From positions 62,001 to 126,000 of the forward strand of contig JANNDY010000013.1 in NCBI GenBank assembly GCA_031378345.1: a DNA stretch of 64,000 bases, given 5' to 3'. The notes beneath the pieces were generated by a model, which saw only the letters and a program-made list of their open reading frames with translations, was not told where the DNA came from and did no database searches. The translations under genes and the position numbers were made by a program. Source of the DNA: Emticicia sp031378345. Its GTDB lineage: Bacteria > Bacteroidota > Bacteroidia > Cytophagales > Spirosomataceae. This document shows positions 1-8,433 of this stretch, piece after piece. The stretch's first letter is position 1. Every line of letters begins with the position of its first letter.

Positions 1-574
1 ATTTTACGTTTAGCACTACTTTTTCTAACTCACTCGTAAGGCGTTTCAAATCGTTACCAATATGTTCTACAAGCAATTGGATAGCTTTCATGCTTATTTT
101 CACTCCCCTACTATGGCTATAACTCGCCACAAATTCGGGAAGTTGATTGTCATACATTTTTTTGAAATTTTGTAAAACACCTTTCTTGCCAAAGGCTTTT
201 ACCCAAGTTTTTCGCTCGTCTTGGGCATTACCAAAACACAATACCAAAATTGTTGAAGCCAAAGGATTAGTAGCATAATCTTCCAGCATTTTTTGGTTTT
301 CTTTTTGGTCAATTCCTTGAATCAAATTTGCATCTTTTACAATAACCAACTGACGCTCTGCCATCATTGGAAACCGTCGAGCATAGTTCAATAATAAACC
401 AACTGTGAGTTCTTTTCCAAAAAGCATAAATTCATTAAAACCTTTTTCATGTACAGGAATTGCTAAAGATTGTATTTTATCAGCAATTTGTTCAATGTAA
501 AAAGGCTCTTCGCCATGAAGAAAATAGACTGGTTTGATTGAATCTTTTTTAATTAATTTTAGGATTTCAGACAT
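1..574 (-). CDS. holA: DNA polymerase III delta subunit (N-terminal part)
   Basis: The reverse strand reads open from an ATG at 574 to the window edge, giving about 191 residues of a protein whose C-terminus lies outside. It begins MSEILKLIKKDSIKPVYFLHG and has the motif HGEEPFYIEQI. This start, with a [Y/H]GEEPF/Y motif about 20 residues in, is the signature of HolA, which opens and loads the sliding clamp as part of the clamp-loader complex. Later text (FPMMAERQLVIVKDA, NPLASTILVLCF) also fits the AAA+-like fold of the delta subunit. No catalytic Walker motif is expected. Identification rests on recall of the family, and the missing C-terminus cannot be checked. Confidence 0.85.
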   Translation of the reverse strand, partial: MSEILKLIKKDSIKPVYFLHGEEPFYIEQIADKIQSLAIPVHEKGFNEFMLFGKELTVGLLLNYARRFPMMAERQLVIVKDANLIQGIDQKENQKMLEDYATNPLASTILVLCFGNAQDERKTWVKAFGKKGVLQNFKKMYDNQLPEFVASYSHSRGVKISMKAIQLLVEHIGNDLKRLTSELEKVVLNVK

Positions 575-628
575 GGAGGAAATGACGAATTACGAATAGT
601 GTGTTATGAAAAGTATTAAAATGACAAT

Positions 629-1252
629 TTAGCATTTAAAATTAGAAACGTTATACCTTTTTTCAATCAAAAAATCTTTACATTCATTAACCATTAAAGG
701 AAAAAATAATTGAAAATTTTCATCAAATAATTGGTAATTAATTTTCAAATCATCTAAAGCGTTTTCCATATTTGAGGCATACTTTGTTCGTGTTGAAACA
801 TTTTTTAAGGCTTTTTCTATTCCCCAAAACTCTCCATAATTTTTCAACCAATCATAATTTATCATTGATTCTATCATCGGTTTCATATTTTCTGGTAGCA
901 CTTCCCAATTATTTTGAAAGGAAATATAAACTCTTTTTCTGAAATTCTCTAAAGATTCTGATGAATATTCGTCCCAATGCTTTGCCAAAAAATGGTCAAA
1001 GAAAATATCAATTACTACTGCTGCAAACTTATGATATTTTTCATAAAGAACTGATTTACAATTACTTACAGCAAAATGAGTATCGGTAAAACTATCAATT
1101 AGGCGATGAAGTAGAATTCCATTTTTTATATTTTCGTTAAAATGTATGTTTCGTGGATGATCAATTCTTCCCACCACAAAATCTTCCAAAAGATTTCCAA
1201 CTATGATTTCCTCATCATCGCCAGAAAGAAATAAATGTGCTAAAAAATTCAT
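629..1252 (-). CDS. Acyl carrier protein phosphodiesterase-like protein (DUF479)
   Basis: A 207-residue protein of the AcpH family, which removes the 4'-phosphopantetheine arm from acyl carrier protein. Visible family features are the start MNFLAHLFLS, a GNLLEDFVVG segment at 19-28, and HRLIDSFTDTH at 49-59, a His/Asp-rich helix typical of this metal-dependent family (HD-like fold). A further H-rich segment, FFDHFLAKHW, lies near residues 85-94. The length matches AcpH. It is transcribed alone, divergent from the SlyD-like gene, and has a TAACTTTG box about 30 bases upstream. Many Bacteroidota homologues are uncharacterised, so activity is inferred from family membership. Confidence 0.8.
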   Translation of the reverse strand: MNFLAHLFLSGDDEEIIVGNLLEDFVVGRIDHPRNIHFNENIKNGILLHRLIDSFTDTHFAVSNCKSVLYEKYHKFAAVVIDIFFDHFLAKHWDEYSSESLENFRKRVYISFQNNWEVLPENMKPMIESMINYDWLKNYGEFWGIEKALKNVSTRTKYASNMENALDDLKINYQLFDENFQLFFPLMVNECKDFLIEKRYNVSNFKC

Positions 1253-1281
1253 TAAATAATTTAGAATTTGTACGTTTGCGA

Positions 1282-1289
1282 CAAAGTTA
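1282..1289 (-). promoter_or_regulatory. Candidate -7 box (TAACTTTG) of the AcpH-like gene
   Basis: Matches the Bacteroidota TAnnTTTG -7 element on the reverse strand, 30 bases before the ATG at 1252. No TTG is found at the expected -33 spacing, so this is a half-site only. Confidence 0.35.
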
Positions 1290-1376
1290 GAAAAATTGAA
1301 ATTGAATAAAGTAAAATAGTAGATTTTTATGCTTGATTGAATAAATTAAAAATCTAATAAAACTCATTAGGAACTT

Positions 1377-1889
1377 ATGAAAATTGAAGAAAAAAAAGTT
1401 ATAAAATTAGTTTATGAATTATATGTTGGTGAAGGTGAAGAAAGAGAAATTGTTGAAGTAGCTGGTGAAGACGAACCAATGGTTTTTATTCATGGATTGA
1501 GTGGTTTGCCCGAAAAATTTGAAGACCAACTCATAGGTTTGTCGGCAAATGATAATTTTGAATTTAGCATAAGTCCAGAAGATGGTTACGGCGATTTTGA
1601 CGAAGAAGCATTGGTTGATTTCCCAATAGAACAATTCAAGATTGAAAATGGAGAAATACCAGAGGGAATGTTGGAAATTGGTAATTTTATACCTTTTGCC
1701 AATGATGAAGGTAATAAAATGAATGGTCAAGTAAAAGAAGTTTTCTCAGATTATGTAATTTTAGACTTCAATCATCCTTTGGCTGGGCAAACTATGCACT
1801 TTATAGGAAGCGTTATCTCGGTCAGAAATGCAACTCCAGATGAATTATCGCATGGTCATGTACATGGTGAGGGTGGGATTGTTCATTGA
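1377..1889 (+). CDS. FKBP-type peptidyl-prolyl isomerase, SlyD-like
   Basis: A 170-residue protein with the SlyD layout: a short N-terminal FKBP part, an inserted chaperone (IF) domain and a return to FKBP. Marker segments are FIHGLSGLPEKFEDQLIG (about 37-54), SPEDGYGDFDEEAL, and DFNHPLAGQTMHF near residues 128-140, where FKBP proteins carry an N/H-P-L-A-G-x-x-L/M-x-F motif. The tail HGHVHGEGGIVH is His-rich, a short version of the metal-binding SlyD tail. There is no signal peptide, so it should be cytoplasmic, catalysing proline isomerisation and assisting folding. It is monocistronic and convergent with the deaminase gene 10 bases downstream. Confidence 0.9.
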   Translation: MKIEEKKVIKLVYELYVGEGEEREIVEVAGEDEPMVFIHGLSGLPEKFEDQLIGLSANDNFEFSISPEDGYGDFDEEALVDFPIEQFKIENGEIPEGMLEIGNFIPFANDEGNKMNGQVKEVFSDYVILDFNHPLAGQTMHFIGSVISVRNATPDELSHGHVHGEGGIVH

Positions 1890-1899
1890 TTAGAATTTT

Positions 1900-2367
1900 T
1901 CAACCAAATTGAATTACATCAACTCCGAATTTTCTAAGAAAATCTACACCTTCATCGTTGGCAATACCTTTGTATTGGGCGTAGGATTTATAAAATAAAA
2001 CTTTTTTGATTTTCATTGAATAAATAACTCTTGCACACGAAATGCAAGGTGAAAGCGTAACATAAAGTGTAGTTCCTTCAATATTTGCTCCATTTTTTGA
2101 GGCATAAAGTATGGCATTTTGTTCGGCATGAAGTGCCAACGAACAACTTCCTTTTGAATCTCTTGGGCAACCTTCTTGTGGAAATTCTTCATCACAATTA
2201 TGGGTTTGTGCAGGTGGGCCGTTGTAACCTATTGAGATAATTCGAGTATCTTTTGTTAAAACTGCACCAACTTGAGCTTTTACGCAATGTGAACGAAGAG
2301 CAAGATTTTTTGCTAAATCCATAAAAATATCATCAAAATCTGGCTTTTTTTTTACAACTTTTTCCAT
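1900..2367 (-). CDS. dCMP deaminase family protein
   Basis: A 155-residue zinc-dependent deaminase. The catalytic HAE motif lies at 80-82 (LHAEQNAIL) and the zinc-binding PCxxC at 107-111 (LSPCISCARV). A second Cys-rich stretch before the active site (CDEEFPQEGCPRDSKGSC) is typical of dCMP deaminases (ComEB/Dctd type), where it can hold a structural zinc. The protein would convert dCMP to dUMP for thymidylate synthesis. N-terminal length and motif order match the family. It is divergent from the DUF2911 gene and seems to be transcribed alone. The substrate could be a related pyrimidine, but dCMP is by far the likeliest. Confidence 0.9.
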   Translation of the reverse strand: MEKVVKKKPDFDDIFMDLAKNLALRSHCVKAQVGAVLTKDTRIISIGYNGPPAQTHNCDEEFPQEGCPRDSKGSCSLALHAEQNAILYASKNGANIEGTTLYVTLSPCISCARVIYSMKIKKVLFYKSYAQYKGIANDEGVDFLRKFGVDVIQFG

Positions 2368-2419
2368 TTACTTTCGTTAAATATATTGAAACTTAAAATC
2401 CCTACCAAAAAGCAAAATT

Positions 2420-3031
2420 ATGAAATCTTATTCAAACCTTCTGTTGTCGATTGGTTTTCTTTTTTTATTAATTAGTTTTTCTTCTCTTGCTGGAAATAAT
2501 TTTTCAAAAAATGATAGTATAGTGAAACCACAAGTTAGAAATAGTCCTATTGTGATTGCCAATTTGAAAACTGCCGAAAATAATTATGTAAAATGCACTT
2601 ATGGACAACCTTTGAAAAAGGGAAGAGTTATTTTTGGAGAAGTCGTTCCGTATGGGAAATTATGGAGAACAGGTGCAAATGAAGCAACAGAAATTACTTT
2701 TACATCAAATATCAAAATTGGAGAAACTTCACTTCTCGCTGGAACTTACACATTATTTAGCATTCCAAATAAAGCAAAATGGACAATATTCTTAAATTCT
2801 GAACTTGGACAATGGGGCGATTTTACTTATAATCCTGCCAATAATGTGCTTACTTTTGAAGCATCAGTTAGTAAAAATACTGATATTTATGAAGGTTTTA
2901 CCATTCAATTTGAAGACCAAACAGGAGGTTACAACATGAATTTGTTATGGGACGATATAAAGGTGATTGTACCTGTTCAAATTATCGGTGAAATTGAAAA
3001 ACTAAGTAAGAAGAAGAAGAAAAGGAAATGA
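2420..3031 (+). CDS. DUF2911 secreted protein with Lys-rich tail
   Basis: A 203-residue protein with a signal peptide at about 1-25 (hydrophobic core LLLSIGFLFLLISFSS, then LAGN). The rest is one DUF2911 domain, recognisable by YGQPLKKGRVIFGEVVPYG, KLWRTGANEAT, LLAGTYTLFSIP and GQWGDFTYN. The domain is common in secreted Bacteroidota proteins and its function is not established. The C-terminus is a run of basic residues (SKKKKKRK), encoded by aag/aaa repeats; a similar basic tail occurs on the M20 peptidase at 27929-29290. It is monocistronic and convergent with the M43 peptidase gene. Location is inferred as periplasm or outside the cell. Confidence 0.85.
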   Translation: MKSYSNLLLSIGFLFLLISFSSLAGNNFSKNDSIVKPQVRNSPIVIANLKTAENNYVKCTYGQPLKKGRVIFGEVVPYGKLWRTGANEATEITFTSNIKIGETSLLAGTYTLFSIPNKAKWTIFLNSELGQWGDFTYNPANNVLTFEASVSKNTDIYEGFTIQFEDQTGGYNMNLLWDDIKVIVPVQIIGEIEKLSKKKKKRK

Positions 3032-3104
3032 GTTCGGAGTTTTGAATTCTTAGTTTCAAAAAAAATTCAAACAGCTATGAAGTAAACACTCAGAATTCAG
3101 AACT
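3031..3104. repeat. Imperfect inverted repeat between convergent genes
   Basis: A GAGTTCGGAG...GAATTCTTAG arm (3030-3052) faces CTCAGAATTCAGAACTCT (about 3089-3106), with A-rich sequence between them. It could fold into a hairpin and serve as a terminator for the converging DUF2911 and M43 genes. The same GAGTTCTGAATTCTGAG word recurs at about 10630 and 37682. Confidence 0.4.
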
Positions 3105-4376
3105 CTAAAAAAGTGCCAACCGTTTCTGAATGCTTTGACCATTTGTAGTCACTGTCAAAATATAATTTCCAGCGGATAAATCTTTAGGTTTTAAAGTAAC
3201 AATGGTACTTGGTAAGTCAATGAAAGTTTCGGAATATACTTCTCTTCCAAACAAATCTTGTAGTTTTATATCAAAATCTTGAAAATCTGGTAACAAAATT
3301 TGCACTTGAATTTTATCAATTGTTGTAGGATTTGGAAAGAGTAAAACTTGTAAATTTGCCGATGCTGGAAGTTGAAATTTAGCAAAATTAACTACCCTTC
3401 TACGGCGTTTACTCAAATCTAAAGCAGCTCTAATTCTTTGTTTTTGTCCTGCTGTAAAAATATTCATGCAAGAATCTGGCGAATAATCCATATAATCTTC
3501 TGTCAAATTTCGAGTACGAGTTCCAGCACAAGTAGAAAAAACATCTTTACAAACCGAGCCACCATTTGCTGCAACAGCTTGTGGAGTATCTGCCACATAA
3601 TCTGTCCCACAACGTTCATCACCCCACGTATGATAAAGACCCAACCAATGACCGATTTCATGTGTAGCTGTTCGTCCAAAGCTATACAAACCTTTGGTAT
3701 TCGACCCTATTTTTTTCCCAAAAGTTGTATAATCAATATAAACCCCATCAAGGTTTTCTTGTGCCTCAGTTTCTAATCCTTCTACAGTTTCTGCATAAGG
3801 AAATTCACCATAGCCAATATAACCTGAGCTTAAAGCAGCCACCCAAATATTCAAATATTTATTACTGTCCCAATAAGAAAGTCCTGACATAATTTCTCTA
3901 TCTAAGTCATTTAAAATATTATATGTTGATTTTGAATTAAAATTTCGAGTTATGCCAGAAGAAGGCTTTCCAGAAGGGTCAATATTTGCTAAAAAAAACT
4001 CAATTTCAACATCTGCACCTATTGGGTTTGAATTAAAACCTAAACTGCCAGATTTTCTTCTATAATCTTCATTTAAAACCTTTATTTGAGAATAAATTTG
4101 TTCGTCAGAAATATTATTTCCAACAATATTATTACTACTTTGATTATGAATAACATGAACAACAACTGGAATCCTAATAATTTCAGAGGTAATTCTGGCA
4201 TTTTGTTGCTTTAAAATTAAATTTTCAAGTGCTTGTTCGTATTTAATTTTTCTTAATTCAAATGAGGGATTTGAAAGTTTTGCAATAGAATCGCAAACTG
4301 CATTTCCACAGATTCGAGTTTTCTGTGAGAATGAGTTAAAACCTAAAAATAAAAGTAAAAAAAGTATTTTTTTCAT
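3105..4376 (-). CDS. Secreted M43 (pappalysin-type) zinc metalloprotease with T9SS sorting domain
   Basis: A 423-residue protein starting at MKKILFLLLFLGF; the ORF opens 12 codons earlier, but the signal peptide sets this start. The peptidase motif HEIGHWLGLYH (about 239-249) is the HExxHxxGxxH zinc site of metzincins, and a downstream MDYSPDSCMNIFT is the Met-turn with the Cys-containing pattern of family M43 (ulilysin/pappalysin). The last ~75 residues, from LFPNPT to KRLALF, form a type A T9SS C-terminal sorting domain, so the enzyme should cross the outer membrane and be anchored or released. It is an extracellular protease; the substrate is unknown. It is monocistronic. Confidence 0.92.
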   Translation of the reverse strand: MKKILFLLLFLGFNSFSQKTRICGNAVCDSIAKLSNPSFELRKIKYEQALENLILKQQNARITSEIIRIPVVVHVIHNQSSNNIVGNNISDEQIYSQIKVLNEDYRRKSGSLGFNSNPIGADVEIEFFLANIDPSGKPSSGITRNFNSKSTYNILNDLDREIMSGLSYWDSNKYLNIWVAALSSGYIGYGEFPYAETVEGLETEAQENLDGVYIDYTTFGKKIGSNTKGLYSFGRTATHEIGHWLGLYHTWGDERCGTDYVADTPQAVAANGGSVCKDVFSTCAGTRTRNLTEDYMDYSPDSCMNIFTAGQKQRIRAALDLSKRRRRVVNFAKFQLPASANLQVLLFPNPTTIDKIQVQILLPDFQDFDIKLQDLFGREVYSETFIDLPSTIVTLKPKDLSAGNYILTVTTNGQSIQKRLALF

Positions 4377-4390
4377 AAAACTATGACGAA

Positions 4391-4398
4391 CAAAAATA
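4391..4398 (-). promoter_or_regulatory. Candidate -7 box (TATTTTTG) of the M43 protease gene
   Basis: A TAnnTTTG match on the reverse strand, 15 bases before the ATG at 4376. No good -33 TTG is seen at 19-21 bases, so support is partial. Confidence 0.35.
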
Positions 4399-4461
4399 AA
4401 GGTTGGTTGCAATTATAGATTTAAAATTTAGATTTTTGAGGATTTATAAATCATAGCTATT

Positions 4462-4492
4462 AATCCGTGTACCCAGAAAAAGTGTGTCGCGG
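4462..4492. repeat. Intergenic element AATCCGTGT...GTGTCGCGG
   Basis: Downstream of phoH, the words AATCCGTGT (4462-4470) and GTGTCGCGG (4484-4492) flank a short spacer. A near-identical pair (AATCCGTGT / GTGACGCGG) lies downstream of ispG at 44765-44827. It is a possible dispersed intergenic repeat or terminator remnant. Confidence 0.35.
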
Positions 4493-4503
4493 GGACTTTT
4501 GGA

Positions 4504-5454
4504 CTAAGAATTTTCCGAAATTTCGTAAGCTTTCAAAATATCCCTAACTAATTTATGTCGTACAACATCTCTATCATCCAACTCTATAAAGCCAATTCCT
4601 TTTATATTTCTTAAGATATATAATGCTTCCGACAAACCAGATTTTTGCTTTGAGGGCAAGTCAACTTGAGTTTTATCTCCTGTAATAATTGCCTTTGAAA
4701 GTGGTCCCATGCGTGTCAAAAACATTTTTATTTGCATGGGAGTTGTGTTTTGTGCTTCGTCCAATAATATAAAAGCATTATTAAGCGTTCGCCCTCTCAT
4801 GTATGCCAATGGTGCTATTTCAATGGTGCGATTTTCAATAAAAAACTTCAATTTTTCCGAAGGAATCATGTCATCGAGGGCATCATAAATGGGTCGAAGA
4901 TAAGGGTCAATTTTATCTTTCAAATCCCCGGGCAAAAAACCTAAATTCTCTCCAGCTTCTACGGCGGGGCGTGTTATAATAATTTTCTTGACTTGTTTTT
5001 CCTTCAAAGCTTTCACAGCCATTGCAACAGCTGTATAAGTTTTCCCAGTTCCAGCAGGACCTGTTGCAAAAACAATATCAAAAGTCTTCCCAGCCTCAAC
5101 CATTTTCTTTTGATTAGCTGTTTTTGCCTTTATTGGCGTTCCTTTTGTCCCTATCAAAAGTACATCATCGTCGGCAGTTTCATGGTTTGCCGATTCGATG
5201 TCTTCTTTTATATAGTTCCGAACTTGGTCTAAACTAATTCTGCCATATTTTTCCAAATGCTGAATCATGGCATCTAAAACATCTGAAATTCTTCCAATTT
5301 CTTCAACATTACCCTTTATTAATATCTGATTTCCACGAGAAATAATTTTACTCTGTGGAAAAGCCTTTGCAAGCTCTTTAATGTTACCATTTTCAACGCC
5401 AAGAAAATCAGGCAATGAAATCTCTTCTTCCAATGTAAATACTTTATCAGTCAA
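4504..5454 (-). CDS. PhoH family ATPase
   Basis: A 316-residue protein with an N-terminal RNA-binding-like segment (about 1-70) followed by a PhoH P-loop domain. Walker A is GPAGTGKT at 132-139 and Walker B is ILLDEAQN at 229-236; the family blocks TRPAVEAGENLGFLPGD and LAYMRGRTLNNAF are also present. PhoH-like proteins are cytoplasmic ATPases linked to RNA metabolism and stress (YbeZ type); the exact substrate is not settled. Length and motif order are normal. It is divergent from dnaB and transcribed alone. Confidence 0.92.
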   Translation of the reverse strand: MTDKVFTLEEEISLPDFLGVENGNIKELAKAFPQSKIISRGNQILIKGNVEEIGRISDVLDAMIQHLEKYGRISLDQVRNYIKEDIESANHETADDDVLLIGTKGTPIKAKTANQKKMVEAGKTFDIVFATGPAGTGKTYTAVAMAVKALKEKQVKKIIITRPAVEAGENLGFLPGDLKDKIDPYLRPIYDALDDMIPSEKLKFFIENRTIEIAPLAYMRGRTLNNAFILLDEAQNTTPMQIKMFLTRMGPLSKAIITGDKTQVDLPSKQKSGLSEALYILRNIKGIGFIELDDRDVVRHKLVRDILKAYEISENS

Positions 5455-5671
5455 AATTCTAAATTGTTTTTAAGGTTAAAAGTCTGAATTCAGACCAAAA
5501 AATAATTCCCAAAGTTCAAAAATTATTCACATATATAGTTAGTTTTCCACAAAAAAATATCTAAATCATTCATTTCCCTTGATAATCAATCGTTTATGCA
5601 AAATACGAAAAAAAACCAAAATCAGGCTTGCTTTTTTGAGAAATAAATTTTTCTTAACATTGTATTATATT

Positions 5672-8344
5672 ATGGACAAAAATTATCAAAATAACCCAAC
5701 AAACAGTAATCGTGACCAAAGAGGATTTGGAAAAAATCTTTTTTTGGAAACTTTGCGTTCCGAAACTGGCAAACTTCCCCCTCAAGCAATCGAACTTGAA
5801 GAGGCCGTTTTGGGTGCATTGATGATTGAAAAAGATGCACTCACAGCTGTCGTTGATATTCTACAAGAAACAAGTTTTTATAAAGAAGCACATCAACGAA
5901 TTTATAAGGCTATTATATCACTTTTTGGTAAATCAGAGCCAATTGATATGCTCACCGTTACAACACAATTACGAAGTACAGGTGAGTTGGAATTTATCGG
6001 TGGAGCATCTTATTTAGTCAGATTGACGAATAAAGTAAATTCTGCAGCAAATATAGAATTTCATGCCCGAATCATTACTCAGTCTGCCATCAAGCGAGAT
6101 ATGATTAAAATTGCTGGCGATATTTTGAAAGATGCTTACGAAGATACGACCGATGTTTTCAATTTATTAGATAAAACTGAACAGAATTTCTTTGAGATTT
6201 CGGAAAGAAATATTCGTAAAAACTATGCTGATGCAAGTACCATCATGCGAGCAACGATTGAGGAATTAGAAAAGAAGAAAAACAATAAAGATGGTCTGAC
6301 AGGCGTAGCAAGTGGATTTACGGCACTTGACCGAATTACAAGCGGTTGGCAAAATACCGAATTGACAATTATTGCGGCAAGACCTGCTATGGGGAAATGT
6401 TTGGGCAAAGGAACAAAGGTTTTGATGTTTGATGGTTCTCTAAGAAAAGTTGAAGATGTAGAAAAAGGTGATTTTTTGATGGGAGATGACTCGACACCAA
6501 GGATTGTTCAATCAATTGCTCGAGGACAAGAAAAAATGTACTGGATTCATCAGAATAAAGCAATTGATTACCGAGTTAATGAAAGTCATATTTTAAGTTT
6601 GAAACGAAGTAGAAATGAAGGAAAATATAAAAAAGGTGAAATATTAAATATAACCGTTAAAGATTATCTCGAAAAATCTGACAAGTTTAAAAGTAATTAT
6701 AAGGGTTATAAAGTTGCTGTTGAATTTGAACAAAAAGACTTAGAACTTGAACCTTATTTCTTAGGACTTTGGTTAGGTGATGGTCATTCATTTAGTTCAA
6801 GAATAACAAATATTGATACTGAAGTAGTAGGTTATCTTGGAGAATATGCTGAAAAATTAGAATTAGAGCTTGTAGAATATAATCAAGCTGGGAAAACTCC
6901 AAATTACGGAATTACAAAAGGATTTCAAGGTAAACAAGAATTTTATAGTATTCAAGGAGAATTAAGAAAACTTAATTTAATTCAAAACAAACATATTCCG
7001 AAGCATTATTTAATCAATTCTACTGAAAATAGGCTACAATTATTAGCTGGGCTTTTAGATTCTGATGGAAATTATGATACTCAATTTAATTGTTTTGAAA
7101 TAAGTCAAAAGCATGAAAACTTAGCTAATCAAATAAAGTTTTTGTGCGATTCTTTAGGTTTTAGAACTTCAATAAAGAAGAAAAAAACTTCAATAAAGGC
7201 ACTAAATTTTGTTGGAGAAGCATTTAGAGTGCGAATTTTTGGTAATTTAGATAGTATTCCAACTAAGATTGCAAGAAAACAAGCTCGACCTATAAAAGCA
7301 AAAGCTGACTGGAAAGTAACAGGAATAAAGGTTGAATTTGACAAAGTTGATGACTATTATGGCTTTGAAATTGATGGAAATCGTTTATTTTTGCTCGAAG
7401 ACATGACGGTTACTCACAATACTGCCTTTGTAGTTTCTGCAATGAGAAATGCTGCAGTTGAATGGAATATTCCTGTGGCAATGTTTTCTTTGGAAATGTC
7501 TTCTACACAATTGATGCTTCGACTTATTTCTGCCGAAGCGGAAATTGATAGTAATAAATTACGAAAAGGAAAGCTCGAAAACCATGAGTGGGTACAATTA
7601 CATCAAAAAATAAAGAAACTTTCTGCTGCACCAATTTATATTGATGATACCCCTGCCCTATCTATTTTGGAAATGAGAGCGAAATGTCGTCGTTTGAAAG
7701 CTCAATTTGATATTGGTTTGGTAATTATAGACTATTTGCAATTAATGACTGGCGACACTGGTGGAGGCGGAAAAGGTAATCGTGAACAAGAAATTGCTGC
7801 GATTTCTCGTGCTATGAAAAACCTTGCTAAAGAAATTAATGTACCAGTAATTGCACTTTCGCAGCTTAGTCGTGCTGTAGAAACTCGTGGAGGTGATAAA
7901 CGCCCACAACTTTCTGATTTACGTGAATCTGGTTCAATTGAGCAAGATGCCGACATGGTTATGTTTTTGTACCGTCCAGAATACTACAAAATTACTCAAG
8001 ACGAACAAGGAAATTCTACTGAAGGTGTAGGTGAGGTGATTATTGCCAAAAATCGTAGCGGTGATGTGGATACAGTTAAGCTAAAATTTATTGGAAAATA
8101 CACAAAATTTACAGACTTAGATGGTTTTTATACGCCATTGCCAGGTCAAGATAATTTTGGAGATTTCAATACACCAAAGCCAATTGCTGATGTAAATTCT
8201 TTAGAAAATTTTGAACAAAATGCAAAGCCGACCCCTTTTCCAAGTATGAGTCCAAATCCGTCAAATAGTGGTGGAGCTGTTACGATGCCAAGTAAAGCAA
8301 ACCAAGCTCGAAATTTAGATGATGAGAAAGAGTTTCCGTTTTAA
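5672..8344 (+). CDS. dnaB: Replicative DNA helicase DnaB containing an intein
   Basis: An 890-residue precursor starting at MDKNYQNNP; an in-frame ATG-free extension to 5579 has no family similarity. Extein parts: the N-terminal DnaB domain (LEEAVLGALMIEKDAL, FYKEAHQRIYKAI), a linker, then the RecA-like ATPase with Walker A ARPAMGK(T), Walker B LVIIDYLQLM and the late motif RESGSIEQDADMVMFLYRP. The intein occupies residues 243-583, splitting the P-loop between Lys and Thr. Removing it leaves about 549 residues, normal for Bacteroidota DnaB with its low-complexity tail ending in EFPF. DnaB unwinds DNA at the fork, so splicing is essential for an active P-loop. It lies upstream of murI but is not obviously co-transcribed. 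Confidence 0.97.
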   Translation: MDKNYQNNPTNSNRDQRGFGKNLFLETLRSETGKLPPQAIELEEAVLGALMIEKDALTAVVDILQETSFYKEAHQRIYKAIISLFGKSEPIDMLTVTTQLRSTGELEFIGGASYLVRLTNKVNSAANIEFHARIITQSAIKRDMIKIAGDILKDAYEDTTDVFNLLDKTEQNFFEISERNIRKNYADASTIMRATIEELEKKKNNKDGLTGVASGFTALDRITSGWQNTELTIIAARPAMGKCLGKGTKVLMFDGSLRKVEDVEKGDFLMGDDSTPRIVQSIARGQEKMYWIHQNKAIDYRVNESHILSLKRSRNEGKYKKGEILNITVKDYLEKSDKFKSNYKGYKVAVEFEQKDLELEPYFLGLWLGDGHSFSSRITNIDTEVVGYLGEYAEKLELELVEYNQAGKTPNYGITKGFQGKQEFYSIQGELRKLNLIQNKHIPKHYLINSTENRLQLLAGLLDSDGNYDTQFNCFEISQKHENLANQIKFLCDSLGFRTSIKKKKTSIKALNFVGEAFRVRIFGNLDSIPTKIARKQARPIKAKADWKVTGIKVEFDKVDDYYGFEIDGNRLFLLEDMTVTHNTAFVVSAMRNAAVEWNIPVAMFSLEMSSTQLMLRLISAEAEIDSNKLRKGKLENHEWVQLHQKIKKLSAAPIYIDDTPALSILEMRAKCRRLKAQFDIGLVIIDYLQLMTGDTGGGGKGNREQEIAAISRAMKNLAKEINVPVIALSQLSRAVETRGGDKRPQLSDLRESGSIEQDADMVMFLYRPEYYKITQDEQGNSTEGVGEVIIAKNRSGDVDTVKLKFIGKYTKFTDLDGFYTPLPGQDNFGDFNTPKPIADVNSLENFEQNAKPTPFPSMSPNPSNSGGAVTMPSKANQARNLDDEKEFPF
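6398..7420 (+). other. Intein with LAGLIDADG homing endonuclease in DnaB
   Basis: An in-frame insertion of 341 residues. It starts with Cys1 (CLGKGTKVLM, block A), has block B with His64 (YRVNESHILSL), and ends with blocks F and G, YYGFEIDGNRLFLLEDM and TVTHN, followed by Thr as the +1 extein residue. The His-Asn end and the Cys1/Thr+1 pair are what protein splicing needs. Between them are two LAGLIDADG helices, FLGLWLGDG (about 121-129) and LAGLLDSDG (216-224), each keeping its acidic residue, so the endonuclease looks intact. Block B has Asn-Glu where Thr is common. The insertion interrupts Walker A at GK/T; the other known DnaB site (ESG/SIEQD) is empty here. Confidence 0.95.
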
Positions 8345-8433
8345 TGTATTTGTGTTTGAATGATTTGGTGAATGTGTGATTTAGAAATAATCAAATTTGT
8401 GATTCGTTTTTCAAAAATTCGTAAATTCTTCAA

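Noticed and set aside
3438..3776. A 112-residue forward ORF opposite the M43 protease
   Set aside because: It is a shadow of the metal-site region of the protease; the Cys and His runs come from the complementary codons.
5579..5671. N-terminal extension of dnaB
   Set aside because: These 31 codons are AT-rich, basic and unlike any DnaB; the ATG at 5672 gives a normal start.
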